The notes below the pieces were generated by a model that was given only the letters and a program-made list of their open reading frames with translations, was not told where the DNA came from and searched no databases. This document shows, piece by piece, positions 11,011 through 21,700 of a stretch of DNA of 64,000 bases. Positions within the stretch are counted from its first letter, which is position 1. Each line of letters opens with the position of its first letter. The position numbers and the translations under genes are program-made. The stretch comes from Tretioscincus oriximinensis (taxonomy: Eukaryota > Chordata > Lepidosauria > Squamata > Gymnophthalmidae). The stretch is taken from NCBI GenBank assembly GCA_022410635.1, contig JAJVDF010000018.1, positions 3,625,533-3,689,532 on the forward strand, read 5' to 3'.

Positions 11011-11317
11011 GCAGCTCATTCTCTGGGTTTTGCCTACATTGGGCCTGATATANTAAACACTTGATCTATTACACCAGCAAGATCTGAGCTGAGTGATGGC
11101 AAAAATCTAACTCTCAATGAAGGTCATCAAAAAACTGGAAAGCAGCAGGACCAGAGTATTAAAAAGCAGGACAAAAGCAGGACTGACTTTTAAAAAAAAC
11201 AACCCTGAGGCTCATGGGAGTTGAAGTCACCCTCTAAAAACTATCCTCAAACATCCTCCTCCAAAGATGGTCAAAGGGCCCCAAAATGCAGAATGTGTTG
11301 CTAAATAATGACAAGTG

Positions 11318-11580
11318 AGCCAGTTTGGTGTAGTGGTTAGAGTGTTGGAATCGCATCTGGTAGTCTTCCGGTTTGATTCCCCACTCCTCCATGAAAGCTA
11401 GCTGGGTGACCTTTGGCCAGCCACAGTTCTTTGAACTCTCTCAGCCCACCTACTTCACAGGGTATCTGTTGTGGAGAAAGCAACAAAAGCTATGTGCACC
11501 ACTCTATGGTTGGCCGCCCTGAGACCTTCAGTTATAGGGTGGGATATAAGTACAAATAAATAAATAGATAAATAAATAAG
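11318..11580 (+). mobile_element. Sauria-type SINE
   Basis: The plus strand begins AGCCAGTTTGGTGTAGTGGT, an A-box-containing tRNA-like head, and has a B-box-like GGTTTGATTCC at about 11370. It continues with the conserved body blocks AGCTGGGTGACCTTTGG, CTCTCTCAGCCCACCTAC and GGTATCTGTTGTGG. It ends in GCCGCCCTGAGACC, GGGATATAAGTACAA and an AATA-type tail. SINEs of this architecture are known in squamates and are thought to be mobilised by a LINE partner with a matching 3' end. Nearly full length; a second copy lies at 33676-33912. Confidence 0.85.
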
Positions 11581-11888
11581 TATCACTAATAATTTTAATC
11601 CATTATAATCAGCCATGCTGTGGTCAAGCACAGTTCTATCTAACTTTAAATCCAAAGTAGGTTTATTACTTTAGAGCACAAGCAACCTCTTATTGGAGTA
11701 GATGGGTCACTGGCTCAGTGCAGGAGGGCACATTTTAGAATGAATAGAAGGGGCTTTCAATTACTGGACTTGCTTACCATATTTTGAAGCACGGACATAC
11801 ACTTGGAAAGATCCTTCATCAGGTTCAAACCCCTGAAGAAGTAGTTACTACAAATTGCCATTTCAGATAGGTGTGTGAAATCATATGA
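11581..11888. other. No gene or clear repeat seen
   Basis: Short spacer between the Sauria-type SINE and the long CR1 copy. Nothing recognisable. Confidence 0.5.
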
Positions 11889-12104
11889 GGAACATAAGAA
11901 CATAAGAACATAAGAAGAGCCATACGGGATCAGGCCACAGACCATCAAGTCCAGCATTCTGTGTCACACAGAGGCTCACCAGATGCACCTGGACAGTCCG
12001 AACAGAGGAAAGCAAAATATGCACCTTTTCATGACTCCCTGCAAATGGTATTTCAAGAGTCCTGCCTGTTGCTCCATCCCGGAGGCAACATCCAGACATC
12101 CATC

Positions 12105-13238
12105 CTAGTATCCATTTATACCCTTGGTGTCCATAAACCTGTCTAGTCCTGTCTTGAAACTATCCAAACTGTTAGCTACCACTACCTCTTCAGGAAGTAA
12201 ATTCCACAGGCCGATGACCCTCTGGGTGAAAAAATACTTTCCTTTGTCTGTTCTCACTTTTCTACCCAACAGCTTTAGGGAGTGCCCTTTGGTCCTTGTG
12301 TTGTGTGATAGAGAAAACATTTTTTCTCTATTNACCCTGTCGATCCCATGCATGATTTTGTACACTTCAATCAGATCACCCCTCAAACGTCTCCTTTCAA
12401 GGCTGAAGAGGCCCAGACATTGCAGCCTTGCTTCGAAAGGGAGGTGCTCCAGACCCTTGATCATTTTTGTTGCCCTTTTCTGCACCTTCTCCAGTTCCAA
12501 AATATCCCTCTTGAGATGTGGTGACCAGAATTGAACACAGTATTCCAAATGTGGCCTCACCACAGATTTATAAAGAGGCAAAACAACATTTGCTGACTTG
12601 TTTTCGATTCCTTTCCTAATTATCCCCAACATGGAATTTGCCTTTTTTGCTGCTGCTGCATACTGGGTTGACATTTTCACCAACACCCCAAGATCCTTTT
12701 CTTGCTCNGTCACAGAAAGCTTGGTTCCCATCAGGTGGTAGGAGTATTTTGGGTTCTTTGCCCCAATATGCATGACCTTGCACTTGCTTAAGTTGAAGTG
12801 CATTTGCCACTTGGATGCCCACTCACCCAATTTCAATAAATGACTCTGGAGTGCCTTACGATCATTTTCAGTTTTCACTACCCTGAACAGTTTAGTGTCG
12901 TCAGCAAACTTGGCTACTTCACTATTTACCTCGGCATCCAGATCATTTATAAATATATTGAAAAGCAAGGGTCCCAGTACAGATCCCTGGGGTACCCCAC
13001 TTCTTACCTCTTTCCACTCCGAGAACTGTCCATTTAATACTACCCTCTGTTTTCTATCTTTTAGCCAGTTTCCAATCCAGGACAAAGTCTGTCCTCTTAT
13101 ACCATGAGTATGGAGCTTTTTTAGAAGCCTTTGATGAGGGACTTTATTAAAAGTCTTCTGAAAATCTAGATAGACAATATCAACTGGATCCCCTTTATCT
13201 ACATGTTTGTTAAGAATTCTAGCAAGTTGGTAAGGCAT
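12105..13238 (-). pseudogene. CR1 ORF2 reverse transcriptase and C-terminal domain
   Basis: This open stretch of about 377 codons holds most of the CR1 RT. Near residue 20 is motif A (VDIVYLDFQKTFNKVPH), near 80 motif B (SGVPQGSVLGPLLFNIFINDL, split by no stop), and near 111 the catalytic FADDTKLF motif C. After residue 215 comes the C-terminal block [17 protein letters not shown] and onward to the terminal MDTKGINGY. In CR1 the protein nicks target DNA and reverse-transcribes its own RNA in the nucleus. Motif A reads TFN where copies usually have AFD. The upstream part of the gene lies in another frame and the start shown is only the first Met after the break. Confidence 0.85.
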
Positions 13239-13350
13239 GATTTACCTTTGCTGAAGCCATGCTGAGTTTCATTCAGCAATGCGTGTTACTCCATGTGTTT
13301 AGTAATTTTGTCCTTAATTATGGTTTCCAACACTTTACCTGGAATTGATG

Positions 13351-13905
13351 TTAAATTGATGGGTCTATAATTTCTGGGATCACCCTGGATCCTTTTTTGA
13401 AGATTGGTGTTACATTAGCTACCTTCCAATCTATTGGTACTATGCCTGATCTTAAGGAAAGGTTAAATATTTTGGTTAGAAGTTCAGCAATTTCGCATTT
13501 GAGTTCTTTAAGAATTCTTGGATGAATGCCGTCTGGCCCTGGGGATTTATAAATGTTCAGCTTATTTAGGCTAGCAAGGGCCACCTCCCTTGTTATCTCT
13601 ATCCAGTTTAATTCCTCTGGTGTTCTTCCTGAGAAAACTAAATCTGTTGCGGGTAAATACCCTCTGTCTTTGTCAGTGAATAATGAAGCAAAAAATTCAT
13701 TTAACCTCTCTGCAATCTCCATGTCCTCCTTTATTATCCACTTTTGGCCATTACTGTCTAGTGGTCCGACTGCTTTCCTGGTAGGATTCTTATTTCTGAT
13801 GTATTTGAAAAATTCCTTATTATTTCTTTTAATATTCTTTGCAATATGCTCCTCAAAGTTTTTCTTCGCATCCCTGACTATCACCTTGCATTTGGTTTGC
13901 CACAG
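13351..13905 (-). pseudogene. CR1 ORF2 pre-RT segment, frameshifted
   Basis: The minus-strand frame encodes the segment before the RT core: RDAKKNFEEHIAKNIKRN, EFFKYIRNKNPTRKAVGPLD, IAERLNEFFASLFT, then the RT beginning SPGPDGIHPRILKEL and WKVANVTPIFKKGSR. After this the frame shifts, because the expected block of the GNYRPISL type is read as EIIDPSI. The RT continues in the frame of the 12105-13238 feature. The frameshift lies near 13350-13385. The element's 5' boundary is near 13907. Confidence 0.8.
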
Positions 13906-13907
13906 TT

Positions 13908-14149
13908 TAATGATATAATTCAAGGTACTGAAGGATGTCATATAAATTCATTCATACGGACATCCACATTTGCCTCTAGGTCTGACTGCTACTTTTCTAA
14001 CTATGGGGTGAAACTATCAATCCAACAAGCACATTTACATCATTCTGATAATGTAATATATTTTTTCCATTTCTTAAGCCCTTTGAGCATTCATGCTCAA
14101 TCTCTATTAGTAAATCCAGATTTGTTTGATTCAAACAAATCATGCCTCT
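13908..14149. other. No gene or clear repeat seen
   Basis: Short AT-rich stretch to the right of the CR1 5' truncation point. Nothing recognisable. Confidence 0.45.
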
Positions 14150-14167
14150 TAGTTTATGTTACTGCAG

Positions 14168-14250
14168 CAAGCATTTGTTTTGAAGTTCTGCGAACATGTT
14201 ATGTGTGCAGCCTCCCAACTGGCTGCTCTTCCCTTCCCTCATATATCATA
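14168..14250 (+). repeat. Uncharacterised interspersed repeat X, copy 1
   Basis: The blocks AGCATTTGTTTTGAAGTTC, TGCGAACATG and GTGCAGCCTCCCAACTGG followed by GCTGCTCTT recur at about 30560-30635 on the plus strand and at about 49570-49650 on the minus strand. The order is the same in all three, so this is a dispersed repeat family. The class cannot be assigned. Confidence 0.5.
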
Positions 14251-16439
14251 GCTCTAGAACTTGCTCTCAATGCCCCCCTCCTCCTCCCTGCCCTTTCATG
14301 TGTATTCAGATGGATTGTTCAATGGAGAAATGCAGGTGCCTATTCTGAAATCTGTACAACTCTACTATTTGTAAAATCTGTGGCAATAGGATTTAAACCA
14401 AGTGGAGGCAGAGAGTGTGAGGCAGATTCTTCATGAGGTAGAAGAGAAACCTTTGTAGTAGAAAAACATCATCTGGATTGGACCTCAGATTAATTCCAGC
14501 AATTCATACCTGCATTAAGTAGATTGGGCAGCATAAGAACTGAATGCAGATTCAATGTATATCCCTTGCAGCCATGCCCATGCTCATTCTGATCTTATGT
14601 GCAGCTGTACTGGTGCCTAATCTGGAACAAACTGCACTGTTACAATTGTAGTACTAATAGATGTTGTGTATCACTAGGTGACTCTTAGTACAGAACTGGT
14701 TTGGATTACTACTTATCACGTGGTTCCTGTTTGATTTTCAAGGAGGGTAATTCGAGAATGAGTTATTAACAGTTAATCTGTTTAGGCTTCCTCTATGTGA
14801 ATAGGAGTTCACTTTTTGAATAATAAGATTTACATTTCACCTGCTGGAGGAATCAGGATTTTAGAGATGCTTAGGTGGGAACCAGTGCTCTAGTCTCAGG
14901 CAAATGGTGTGGATTACTGAACACCTTAAACTGTATTACTACCGGTAGCTATGTTCATAAAGGTTCTTATGTTATCTAAACATAAACTGGAGGCACCTCA
15001 GAGCCCATGTTTCCAGTCTGTTGATCTGATAGGATGTCATTTAATAGATTTTGCAACTCAATAAATCTATTTTTGTTTTTTAACCATTAGTCTGTACCAC
15101 GACAATCTGAACATACCCATAGACTCTCTCATAAGACTATTAAGAAGGTAAGACCAGACTTTAAAATTGCTTCAGTGCTCACAAATATTCTTGCCAATGC
15201 TTTCATCCAAGAAGATATTGTAAAACAGGATTTCAGAAAGCCACCCTGCTTCAGAGCAGTTGGTAAGCAAAACATCTTGGCTCCATGGACAGAATTCATT
15301 TCCAGAATAAGAGAACAATGCCTTTCTTTCAGCCAAGAACCATTTTTAAAAATACTATTAGCCTAAGCATTTCATATGTCTCTTTGGAGAGGAAAGGGAA
15401 CAAAAGGGAAAATAAATTATACTGTATATTCTGTTTTACTGCATGCCTAGGACTGTTCTATCACATAATGTATTAATTATCTCAGCTTGCAGGCTGGATG
15501 AAAAGCGGACATTTGGAAGATTTGCCAGTTGCACACTCCAAACTTCAAGTTTACGAATTTTCTAGCATCTTTATCTCAAATTAAAATGGGCAATTAATTC
15601 ATAAGGAAAGTCAATGGTTTTTTCTGTCTTTACCCCCTTCCCCTTCCATTTTATGTGGAAAATGTAAAATGTGTTGCTGTAATACTTCATCCTGAATCAT
15701 AAAACAATCTTTGCCAGCTTGCCTGCTTCTCTGTCTATCTTTTTACATTCTGCTTCTTTTCAGCACTTTGAGGTCAGAGATATTTCCTATCATTCCTTTG
15801 TCCCCAACTGGAAATGATTAGGGCAAGACCNTTTGCTGAAGTAAATCAGTCCTGCTGCATTGATTTATCTCTCTTGGGATCTGGTCTTTGCTTTGTTACT
15901 TTGCTCTTGCTGCCAGCAAATAGTAGNAGTCCTCCAAAGCCAAGCTGAGAGAGGAAAAACCCACTGGTAGAAAAACATGTTAATATTACAAATAATGCAT
16001 AGGCAAAAGTAATACAGCAGGAGGAAACATACATTAGCTGTGCATTAAGAAGAACAGCCCTGAAGTGAGTGAGCCCCCCTCTCCTCAAAGAAAAAGCAAA
16101 TTCATCTCTGCTTTAAGCACCTTGCTGCTAGGGAGTCCTTTAATTTAAAAAGCTGTGGCTGATGGCAGCACTCTTAAAAATCTTTTTAAAATATTACAAA
16201 TAAATACTAAGGCTTTATAGAAATGACTGAAAATACCTTAAAAAATGGAAAAAGAAAAAAACCCACTATGATTTCTAAAACACGAGCAGTTAAATTGGTT
16301 ATATTGCGCAAATCTCTATTCTTCTTTCCATTTTTTCTGAAGTTATTTTGAGGGTTCAACTTAACAAATGGGATAAATTTATCTCTAACTGATTGCAAGG
16401 TTGCAAGGACTTTCTTTATACTTAGAAAAACATGAGAAT
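14251..16439. other. No gene seen; about 2.2 kb of unassigned DNA
   Basis: No exon-like frame, splice-bounded open stretch or recognisable element was found on either strand. Reading frames are all below about 80 codons and lack motifs. Confidence 0.45.
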
Positions 16440-17466
16440 GGGCAGTGCCCTCTTTGCAACTATATTTTGATGCAGTTTCTGTCACAAGACTGACTGATTT
16501 AGAATATAATTTAACCCAGAAATGGGTTGTAATAGAACGAACAATACATCAACTGAAAGAAATAGCATTAATTTATACAAAATGGACCAAGCATAAATTT
16601 GACAAACTCTGTGGCTCAGCAAGAACTTTGAAAGTTTGGAAAAATTGTCACTCTAAGATTATAACCCGCCAATTCCATTTAGATACTATACTTAATATAA
16701 ATATACAAATAACAATAATTTCCTCAAGCATACTGAATAAATTATATATGGAAAGAAGATACGTAGCTGAAAATGGCTCACCGGTAAAATTCAAACATAT
16801 ACTTACGGAAATATGATTGGAAATGACAATTGGCTGACAGCCAATGCAATTATTGATTACATCTCTACATCCAATATAAAAAAGTAATAACAATTGTATA
16901 TAATGAATGGGAAAATATACTTTAAAAAAGTATTAAAAATAACAAAGGGACTATTGGTCTGATTTTTGGCATGCTAAATAAGAGCCAATTTCATTTTAAT
17001 GGAACAAACTGTTTTAAGTGGGCGCAAAAAATAAATATCCAAAATCGAGTTGTTGAAAACTTAATTTCCCAATCCAGGATGCTGAAATATAACAAAGTTA
17101 TAGAATTGAAATTGAAATTTATTATCTTGTGGACAGTAGAAAAATGCAAAACATAGCACCTTGAGTTGTCGAACAAAAAACAAAAATATTATATGTCCCC
17201 AAAAGTTGCTTTAGATGTGAAAGAAAATGGTATAAATTACTAAGATGTATTGAAATTCGAGGTCCCAGATCAACATGGAATATAGTTTGTAAATATTTTC
17301 CCCTTGATATAATAGTGGTTATAAATTATCCTAGTCTTGGATTGGCCTGGCCAAGTGATAAAGTTTTTTTTTTTTATGCCCTGAAAGCAAGGGGGTAGGG
17401 AAGAACATATGGAGACTTGCGCCATCATTAAATTGGAATGAGAATCTGAAATGAAGGCCTTTTAAA
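16440..17466 (+). mobile_element. L1-clade LINE ORF2 remnant
   Basis: The plus strand reads as a decayed L1-type ORF2 C-terminal half. From about 16457 it encodes LYFDAVSVTRLTDL, QKWVVIERTIHQL, then HKFDKLCGSARTLKVWKNCH. These resemble the region downstream of the RT core in L1-clade proteins. Further on, around 17190-17220, a Cys-x-x-Cys block (CFRCERKW) fits the start of the terminal zinc knuckle. Stops and frameshifts interrupt it. No poly(A) tail is evident because a MITE-like palindrome starts directly at 17468. Confidence 0.5.
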
Positions 17467-17467
17467 G

Positions 17468-17665
17468 TAGGCTGACCAGATGACCCCTTTTGGTGGGCAT
17501 TGAAAACCCGGTTTTGGGGTGCCTCCCAGTTTTTTCTGAGGAAAAACTTTCAAAAAAAGATTTTTTTCCCAATTTTTTTTAGTTTTTTTTTCCTCAGGAA
17601 AAACCAGGAGGCACCCCAAAAATGGGTTTTCACATCCCCCCCAAAGGGGGTTATTTAGTCAGTGT
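17468..17665. mobile_element. Palindromic MITE-like element (family B), copy 1
   Basis: The left arm starts GGCTGACCAGATGACC at 17470 and includes GAAAACCCGGTTTTGGGGTG, then GCCTCCCAGTTTTTTCTGAG. The right arm is its near reverse complement, ending GGTTATTTAGTCAG at about 17662. The arms are about 90 bases each around a short A/T-rich centre, so the whole unit can fold into one hairpin. TA precedes the left end. No protein is encoded, as expected for a non-autonomous DNA transposon. Related copies lie at 18606-19054 and 63800-64000. Confidence 0.65.
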
Positions 17666-17814
17666 GAAGTCTTGGTTTGTCCTAGTTCTTTAGTGTAGTC
17701 TATTTTCTGTATTAGCTTTGGGGAGGAGTTCAGAATCCCCCTTTGGAGTTAGCTACACGATTTGCCCCCAAGGCCTTTGCAGCTCAAACAGGCAACCTTA
17801 GCATCAACTATAAC

Positions 17815-17862
17815 TAATCAACAACTATAGCAACTATAGCAACTATAGCAACAACAACCAAG
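17815..17862. repeat. Short tandem repeat of CAACTATAG units
   Basis: About five imperfect units of nine bases (CAACTATAG), ending in CAA triplets. Confidence 0.75.
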
Positions 17863-18360
17863 TAATCCAAGAGACATTTTGGAGCTACTGAGCAGCCTTT
17901 AGCTTCTTTGGAAAGGAGTCCAGAATTCTTCAGACCTAATCATCCCAGAAGGAGGACTGCAATCAAAAGAACATCTTTTGTAAAGTACTCTTTTATTTTA
18001 TTTCTATAACCCCCTGGGATGGAGTAACCCTTCATTTATTTCCTTTAAGTAAAACTGTTTATTTTGCTTTATACCTTGCCTGGATTTATTTGTTTGGAGA
18101 TTCTAGTCTCAAAGGGTTAACAGATAGCCCCTGGGCATAGACCAGACACCAGAGCCTCTCAACCCAGGTGTGCCATCACAGGTAGCCTATTTTAAAATGC
18201 TATGATTGCTTCATTGCTTAATTTCTTGTGGAAGACTCCTCAATGTCATGGTAGGATAGTGAAAGAAAATTAAAATGTGGATGCATGTTATTGGCCCAGA
18301 TAAAGGACATTCACATTTGAATGTTTGCTCTGAGATAGGATTTTACTGATGTCCTTTTGG

Positions 18361-18494
18361 CTGTGGACCTTATTACAGATTATAATCCAGAATAAGGACC
18401 TGTCACTTGCATGCTAATGCAAAACACACCAGTATGCACAAGCATATAGCAGCCAGTGTCAATTCCATAATATGATCTGGAATAAGATCTAGTA
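18361..18494. repeat. Uncharacterised repeat Z, copy 1
   Basis: The block AGAATAAGGACCTG, then CATGCTAATGCA, corresponds to AGAATAGGAACCTG, then CTGCTAGTGCAGA at 49959-49992. It also corresponds to GGAATAGGACCCCATC at about 27042. Here the ends carry TAATCCAGAATAAG and GATCTGGAATAAG, an imperfect inverted pair. That is consistent with a small DNA-transposon derivative, but the family is not recognised. Confidence 0.4.
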
Positions 18495-18605
18495 GAGAAA
18501 AGGTCTTAATTTTGGAATCAGGAAACATCAGGTAGCGATAGACCATGTGAAGATAGTGAAGGTTCATTCAGCTTGACCATCTGCCTGAAAGGAATCTGTA
18601 ACCAG

Positions 18606-19054
18606 TAGGCTGACCAGATGACCCCTTTTGGGGGGGCTGGTTTTGGGGTGTCTACCCCACCCTCCTGGGAGGGGGCACCATTTCCCTGGTTTTTGCTGAG
18701 GAATTTTTTTAAAAAAAATTTAAAAAAAATATTTTTGAAAGTTTTTTTTTAAAAAAATTCACTGCACCACCACTAGGGGGCTCTGGCATCTGAGGCCAGC
18801 TCCTGAAGGCACCCTCCCTCAGTAAAAAAAATAAAAATGCACATTTCTGATACACTCCAAAAATTCTCACACAGTTTAAAAATTCTCACACACTTAAGAA
18901 AATTCTCACATGATTCACAGATTTCTCAGGTGGGAATTTCAGAGGGGAATGGATGTTGGTGAGTGATTTGCATATTTGTGAATATATTTGAATATGCAAA
19001 TTAGCATGAATATTAATTACCCCGGTTTGGGCCTCAGAAAATCTGGTCAGTCTA
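18606..19054. mobile_element. MITE-like element family B, copy 2, with TA flanks
   Basis: This copy has both ends. The left end is GGCTGACCAGAT at 18608 and the right end ATCTGGTCAGTC at 19041-19052, an inverted repeat with one mismatch in 12 bases. Both are flanked directly by TA (18606-18607 and 19053-19054), the target duplication typical of Tc1/mariner-type transposition. The interior is about 420 bases, holds long A and T runs, and encodes nothing. Unlike copy 1 the arms are not extensively palindromic, so the interior differs or has been rearranged. Confidence 0.65.
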
Positions 19055-19056
19055 GT

Positions 19057-19675
19057 AAGCAGCAATTCTCAAGAAGTCAAATTAAAACACTTCATTATGC
19101 TGCCTTTAAACAAAACTATGGGGTCATTACAATCAATTTGATTAAATGTAAGCTTGGATACATGAAGACAGTAACAACTAGAACTTGAAATAACAACAGG
19201 AAATAATTTTGAAAACCTGAATGTAGAGAAATGTTACACACTATTCTGGCTGTGCTTATTCTGTAAAGGACTGTGNAGAAGGATTGAGGAATACTGCAAA
19301 CCTGTTTGCAATCAAAGGCTGCAGAGATTTTTTTTAAAAAATCAAATCATTCTTGCCAGCTTCAGTCTAGCAAAGTGTCTCCTTGCAGCATGATGTTTGG
19401 CAAGGAATAATTTAGAACCATTTATAAACAGGAGTCTTTTGAGGCATATGTGCTTGGAGAGACAAAAATCAGAGAAGGGAAAAGGAACAGTTACTAGGCT
19501 ACTGTAGTTCTACACACAGGTTTAATTTCCAGTTCTCATACATCTGTACAAAGCTTTCCAATTTCCCAAATTTGTGTGAGGTGTTCATGTGGTTGCAATT
19601 GTCTTTTACTGGAAATGAAATTATTAAAATTCTTGTGCGACTCTTCTGAGGACTGGGGAAGGAAGTGCTATAAAC
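19057..19675. other. No gene or clear repeat seen
   Basis: Spacer between the MITE-like element and the direct duplication, without exon-like frames. Confidence 0.45.
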
Positions 19676-20942
19676 TGATGGGTGGATGACTTTCTCTAGA
19701 GCAAAACTATATGAATGTTAGATGAGGTGCAGTACCCCATAAAGAGAAACAGAGTCCCATAAGAAAAGAGGGAAAAGAATTAGCCAGTTTTGTGGTGGTT
19801 TTGTAAATACCTTCAGTACACAACAGAAAGGAAAATGCCACCCACTGAGATGCTGTTTCAACACATTTTATAAATCTATCTTTAGTTCTGAAGAACTGGA
19901 ATATATTTAAGGTGGAATAAAAGTGCATGTTAGAGGTCTATTACTTCTCCCAACCCTTGCATGCTCATTTCAAAATAATTCTCTGCCACACCAATTGCAA
20001 ACTTTTCAGCTTCCAGTATAATGAAGAAGCCCCAATATCAGGTTTTGCAGTATCTCCGGTCAATTGCAGTTCATATACTATGCTTTGCATAAAAGCTTTC
20101 CAAATAGAGTCACTTTAGATACAGTATCCTAAACTCTCAATGACAAGCTGAGCTCTCGTTACCTCATTACTCATAGGAAAGGGGAGTTTACATGATCTTC
20201 TGGTTTTCTGCTCACAGCATGTCTGGATGTTGCCTCCGGGATGGAGCAACAGGCAGGACTCCTGAGATACCATTTGCAGGGAGTAATGAACAGGTGCATA
20301 TTTTGCTTNTGATGGGTGGATGACTTTCTCTAGAGCAAAACTATATGAATGTTAGATGAGGTGCAGTACCCCATAAAGAGAAACAGAGTCCCATAAGAAA
20401 AGAGGGAAAAGAATTAGCCAGTTTTGTGGTGGTTTTGTAAATACCTTCAGTACACAACAGAAAGGAAAATGCCACCCACTGAGATGCTGTTTCAACACAT
20501 TTTATAAATCTATCTTTAGTTCTGAAGAACTGGAATATATTTAAGGTGGAATAAAAGTGCATGTTAGAGGTCTATTACTTCTCCCAACCCTTGCATGCTC
20601 ATTTCAAAATAATTCTCTGCCACACCAATTGCAAACTTTTCAGCTTCCAGTATAATGAAGAAGCCCCAATATCAGGTTTTGCAGTATCTCCGGTCAATTG
20701 CAGTTCATATACTATGCTTTGCATAAAAGCTTTCCAAATAGAGTCACTTTAGATACAGTATCCTAAACTCTCAATGACAAGCTGAGCTCTCGTTACCTCA
20801 TTACTCATAGGAAAGGGGAGTTTACATGATCTTCTGGTTTTCTGCTCACAGCATGTCTGGATGTTGCCTCCGGGATGGAGCAACAGGCAGGACTCCTGAG
20901 ATACCATTTGCAGGGAGTAATGAACAGGTGCATATTTTGCTT
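19676..20942 (+). repeat. Direct tandem duplication, period 634 bp
   Basis: The sequence beginning TGATGGGTGGATGACTTTCT at about 19676 starts again at about 20310. The two copies then appear identical through to the GTGCATATTTTGCTT end. An ambiguous N stands exactly at each copy's end (20309 and 20943). The unit includes unique-looking DNA plus the first part of a CR1 3' end, and the duplication breakpoint cuts that CR1. The paired short frames at 19707/20341 and 19927/20561 are products of the duplication, not genes. Confidence 0.93.
20217..20308 (+). mobile_element. CR1 LINE 3' fragment, duplicated partial copy
   Basis: This is the first part of the CR1 3' UTR (TGGATGTTGCCTCCGGGATG, then TTGCAGGGAGTAATGAACAG). 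It is cut off at the duplication junction. The complete version of the same insertion is at 20851-21046. Confidence 0.85.
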
Positions 20943-21046
20943 NCCTCTGTTCGGACTGCCCAGGTGCATCTGGTGGGCCTCTGTGTGANACAGAATGCTG
21001 GACTAGATGGGCTGTGGCCTGATCCAGTATGGNTCTTCTTATGTTC
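20851..21046 (+). mobile_element. CR1 LINE 3' end, short copy
   Basis: Only the CR1 3' UTR is present, from the TGTCTGGATGTTGCCTCC block to the GATCCAGTATGG block and a TTCTTATG-type tail at about 21033-21048. It is 5'-truncated to roughly 200 bases and keeps no coding sequence. Confidence 0.9.
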
Positions 21047-21229
21047 TTATTTGTGCTTATATTGATTAATTTGACCAGAGTCACACTTTTAAACTGTACT
21101 TTTAACCTGATTTCATTCCTGAAGAATTGGAATAAACTAGGATTTTTTCCTATTATAGGGAATATTATCGGAAAAGCAAGACAAAACCATGCTAGTTGAT
21201 TGCCAATTGATCANAAAAATGTTGATTTA

Positions 21230-21700
21230 AAGATGATTTATTTNTTTATACACACATACAATATGCATATATGCATATATACTTCTGTTCCATCCGTACC
21301 CAAAGATTGCAGGATGGGTGACAGCAATAAATACAAAGCCCCAAATAATTGTATGTAAAATTAACAGCAGTGCACCTTCAATTTTTTTTTCTGAATCTAT
21401 ACAGTGATGATACTTGGTGCCTCAGTGAGAGATCAGTCCATAGTCTGGGGGCCACACCATGTTTCTATTCCTTTTGCTGTTGAGAGTACAACCAAGAAAG
21501 CTTCCCCTGCACTGGGCAGGTTGATATTTGAAACCCAAATCATTTAAGATCCTATAAGTTAAGCTTAACACCTTAAATTGGGCTCAGTGGAAAATTGGCA
21601 GCCTATGCATTTCTTTTAAGACCATTACGATGGATCCAGCCAGTCACTCCAGTCAGTGGTTTCTCTGCTGCATTCTGCACCAATATCTTATCCACTTTTC
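21230..21700 (-). mobile_element. L2-like LINE 3' fragment
   Basis: The minus strand parallels the copy at 10455-11010. Shared blocks, read on the plus strand, are CTGGGGGCCACACC, AAGATCCTATAAGTTAAG, AACACCTTAAATTGGGCTC and TTGGCAGCCTATGCA. It is more diverged and its reading frame is broken. The 3' end lies in the TTTATTT-rich region near 21236. Confidence 0.7.

Larger units (their letters stand above)
11889..13907 (-). mobile_element. CR1 LINE, longest copy in window (about 2 kb)
   Basis: The minus strand carries the second half of a CR1 retrotransposon: the region between endonuclease and RT, the RT domain, the C-terminal domain, the 3' UTR and the ACATAAGA tail at 11890-11916. It is 5'-truncated at about 13907. 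The reading frame breaks near 13240-13350, so it is dead. It is nevertheless the best internal reference for the other CR1 pieces. Divergence from the 2296-3025 copy is small over their shared length. Confidence 0.92.

Noticed and set aside
11330..11385. Possible tRNA gene
   Set aside because: A and B boxes are present but belong to the head of a Sauria-type SINE whose body and tail follow; no cloverleaf is evident.
12105..13907. Possible endogenous retroviral pol gene
   Set aside because: The RT motifs, the C-terminal domain and the octamer 3' tail are those of CR1; no long terminal repeats, protease or integrase signal is present.
19707..20752. Two pairs of identical short frames on opposite strands
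   Set aside because: They are duplicated by the 634-bp direct repeat and have no coding signature.
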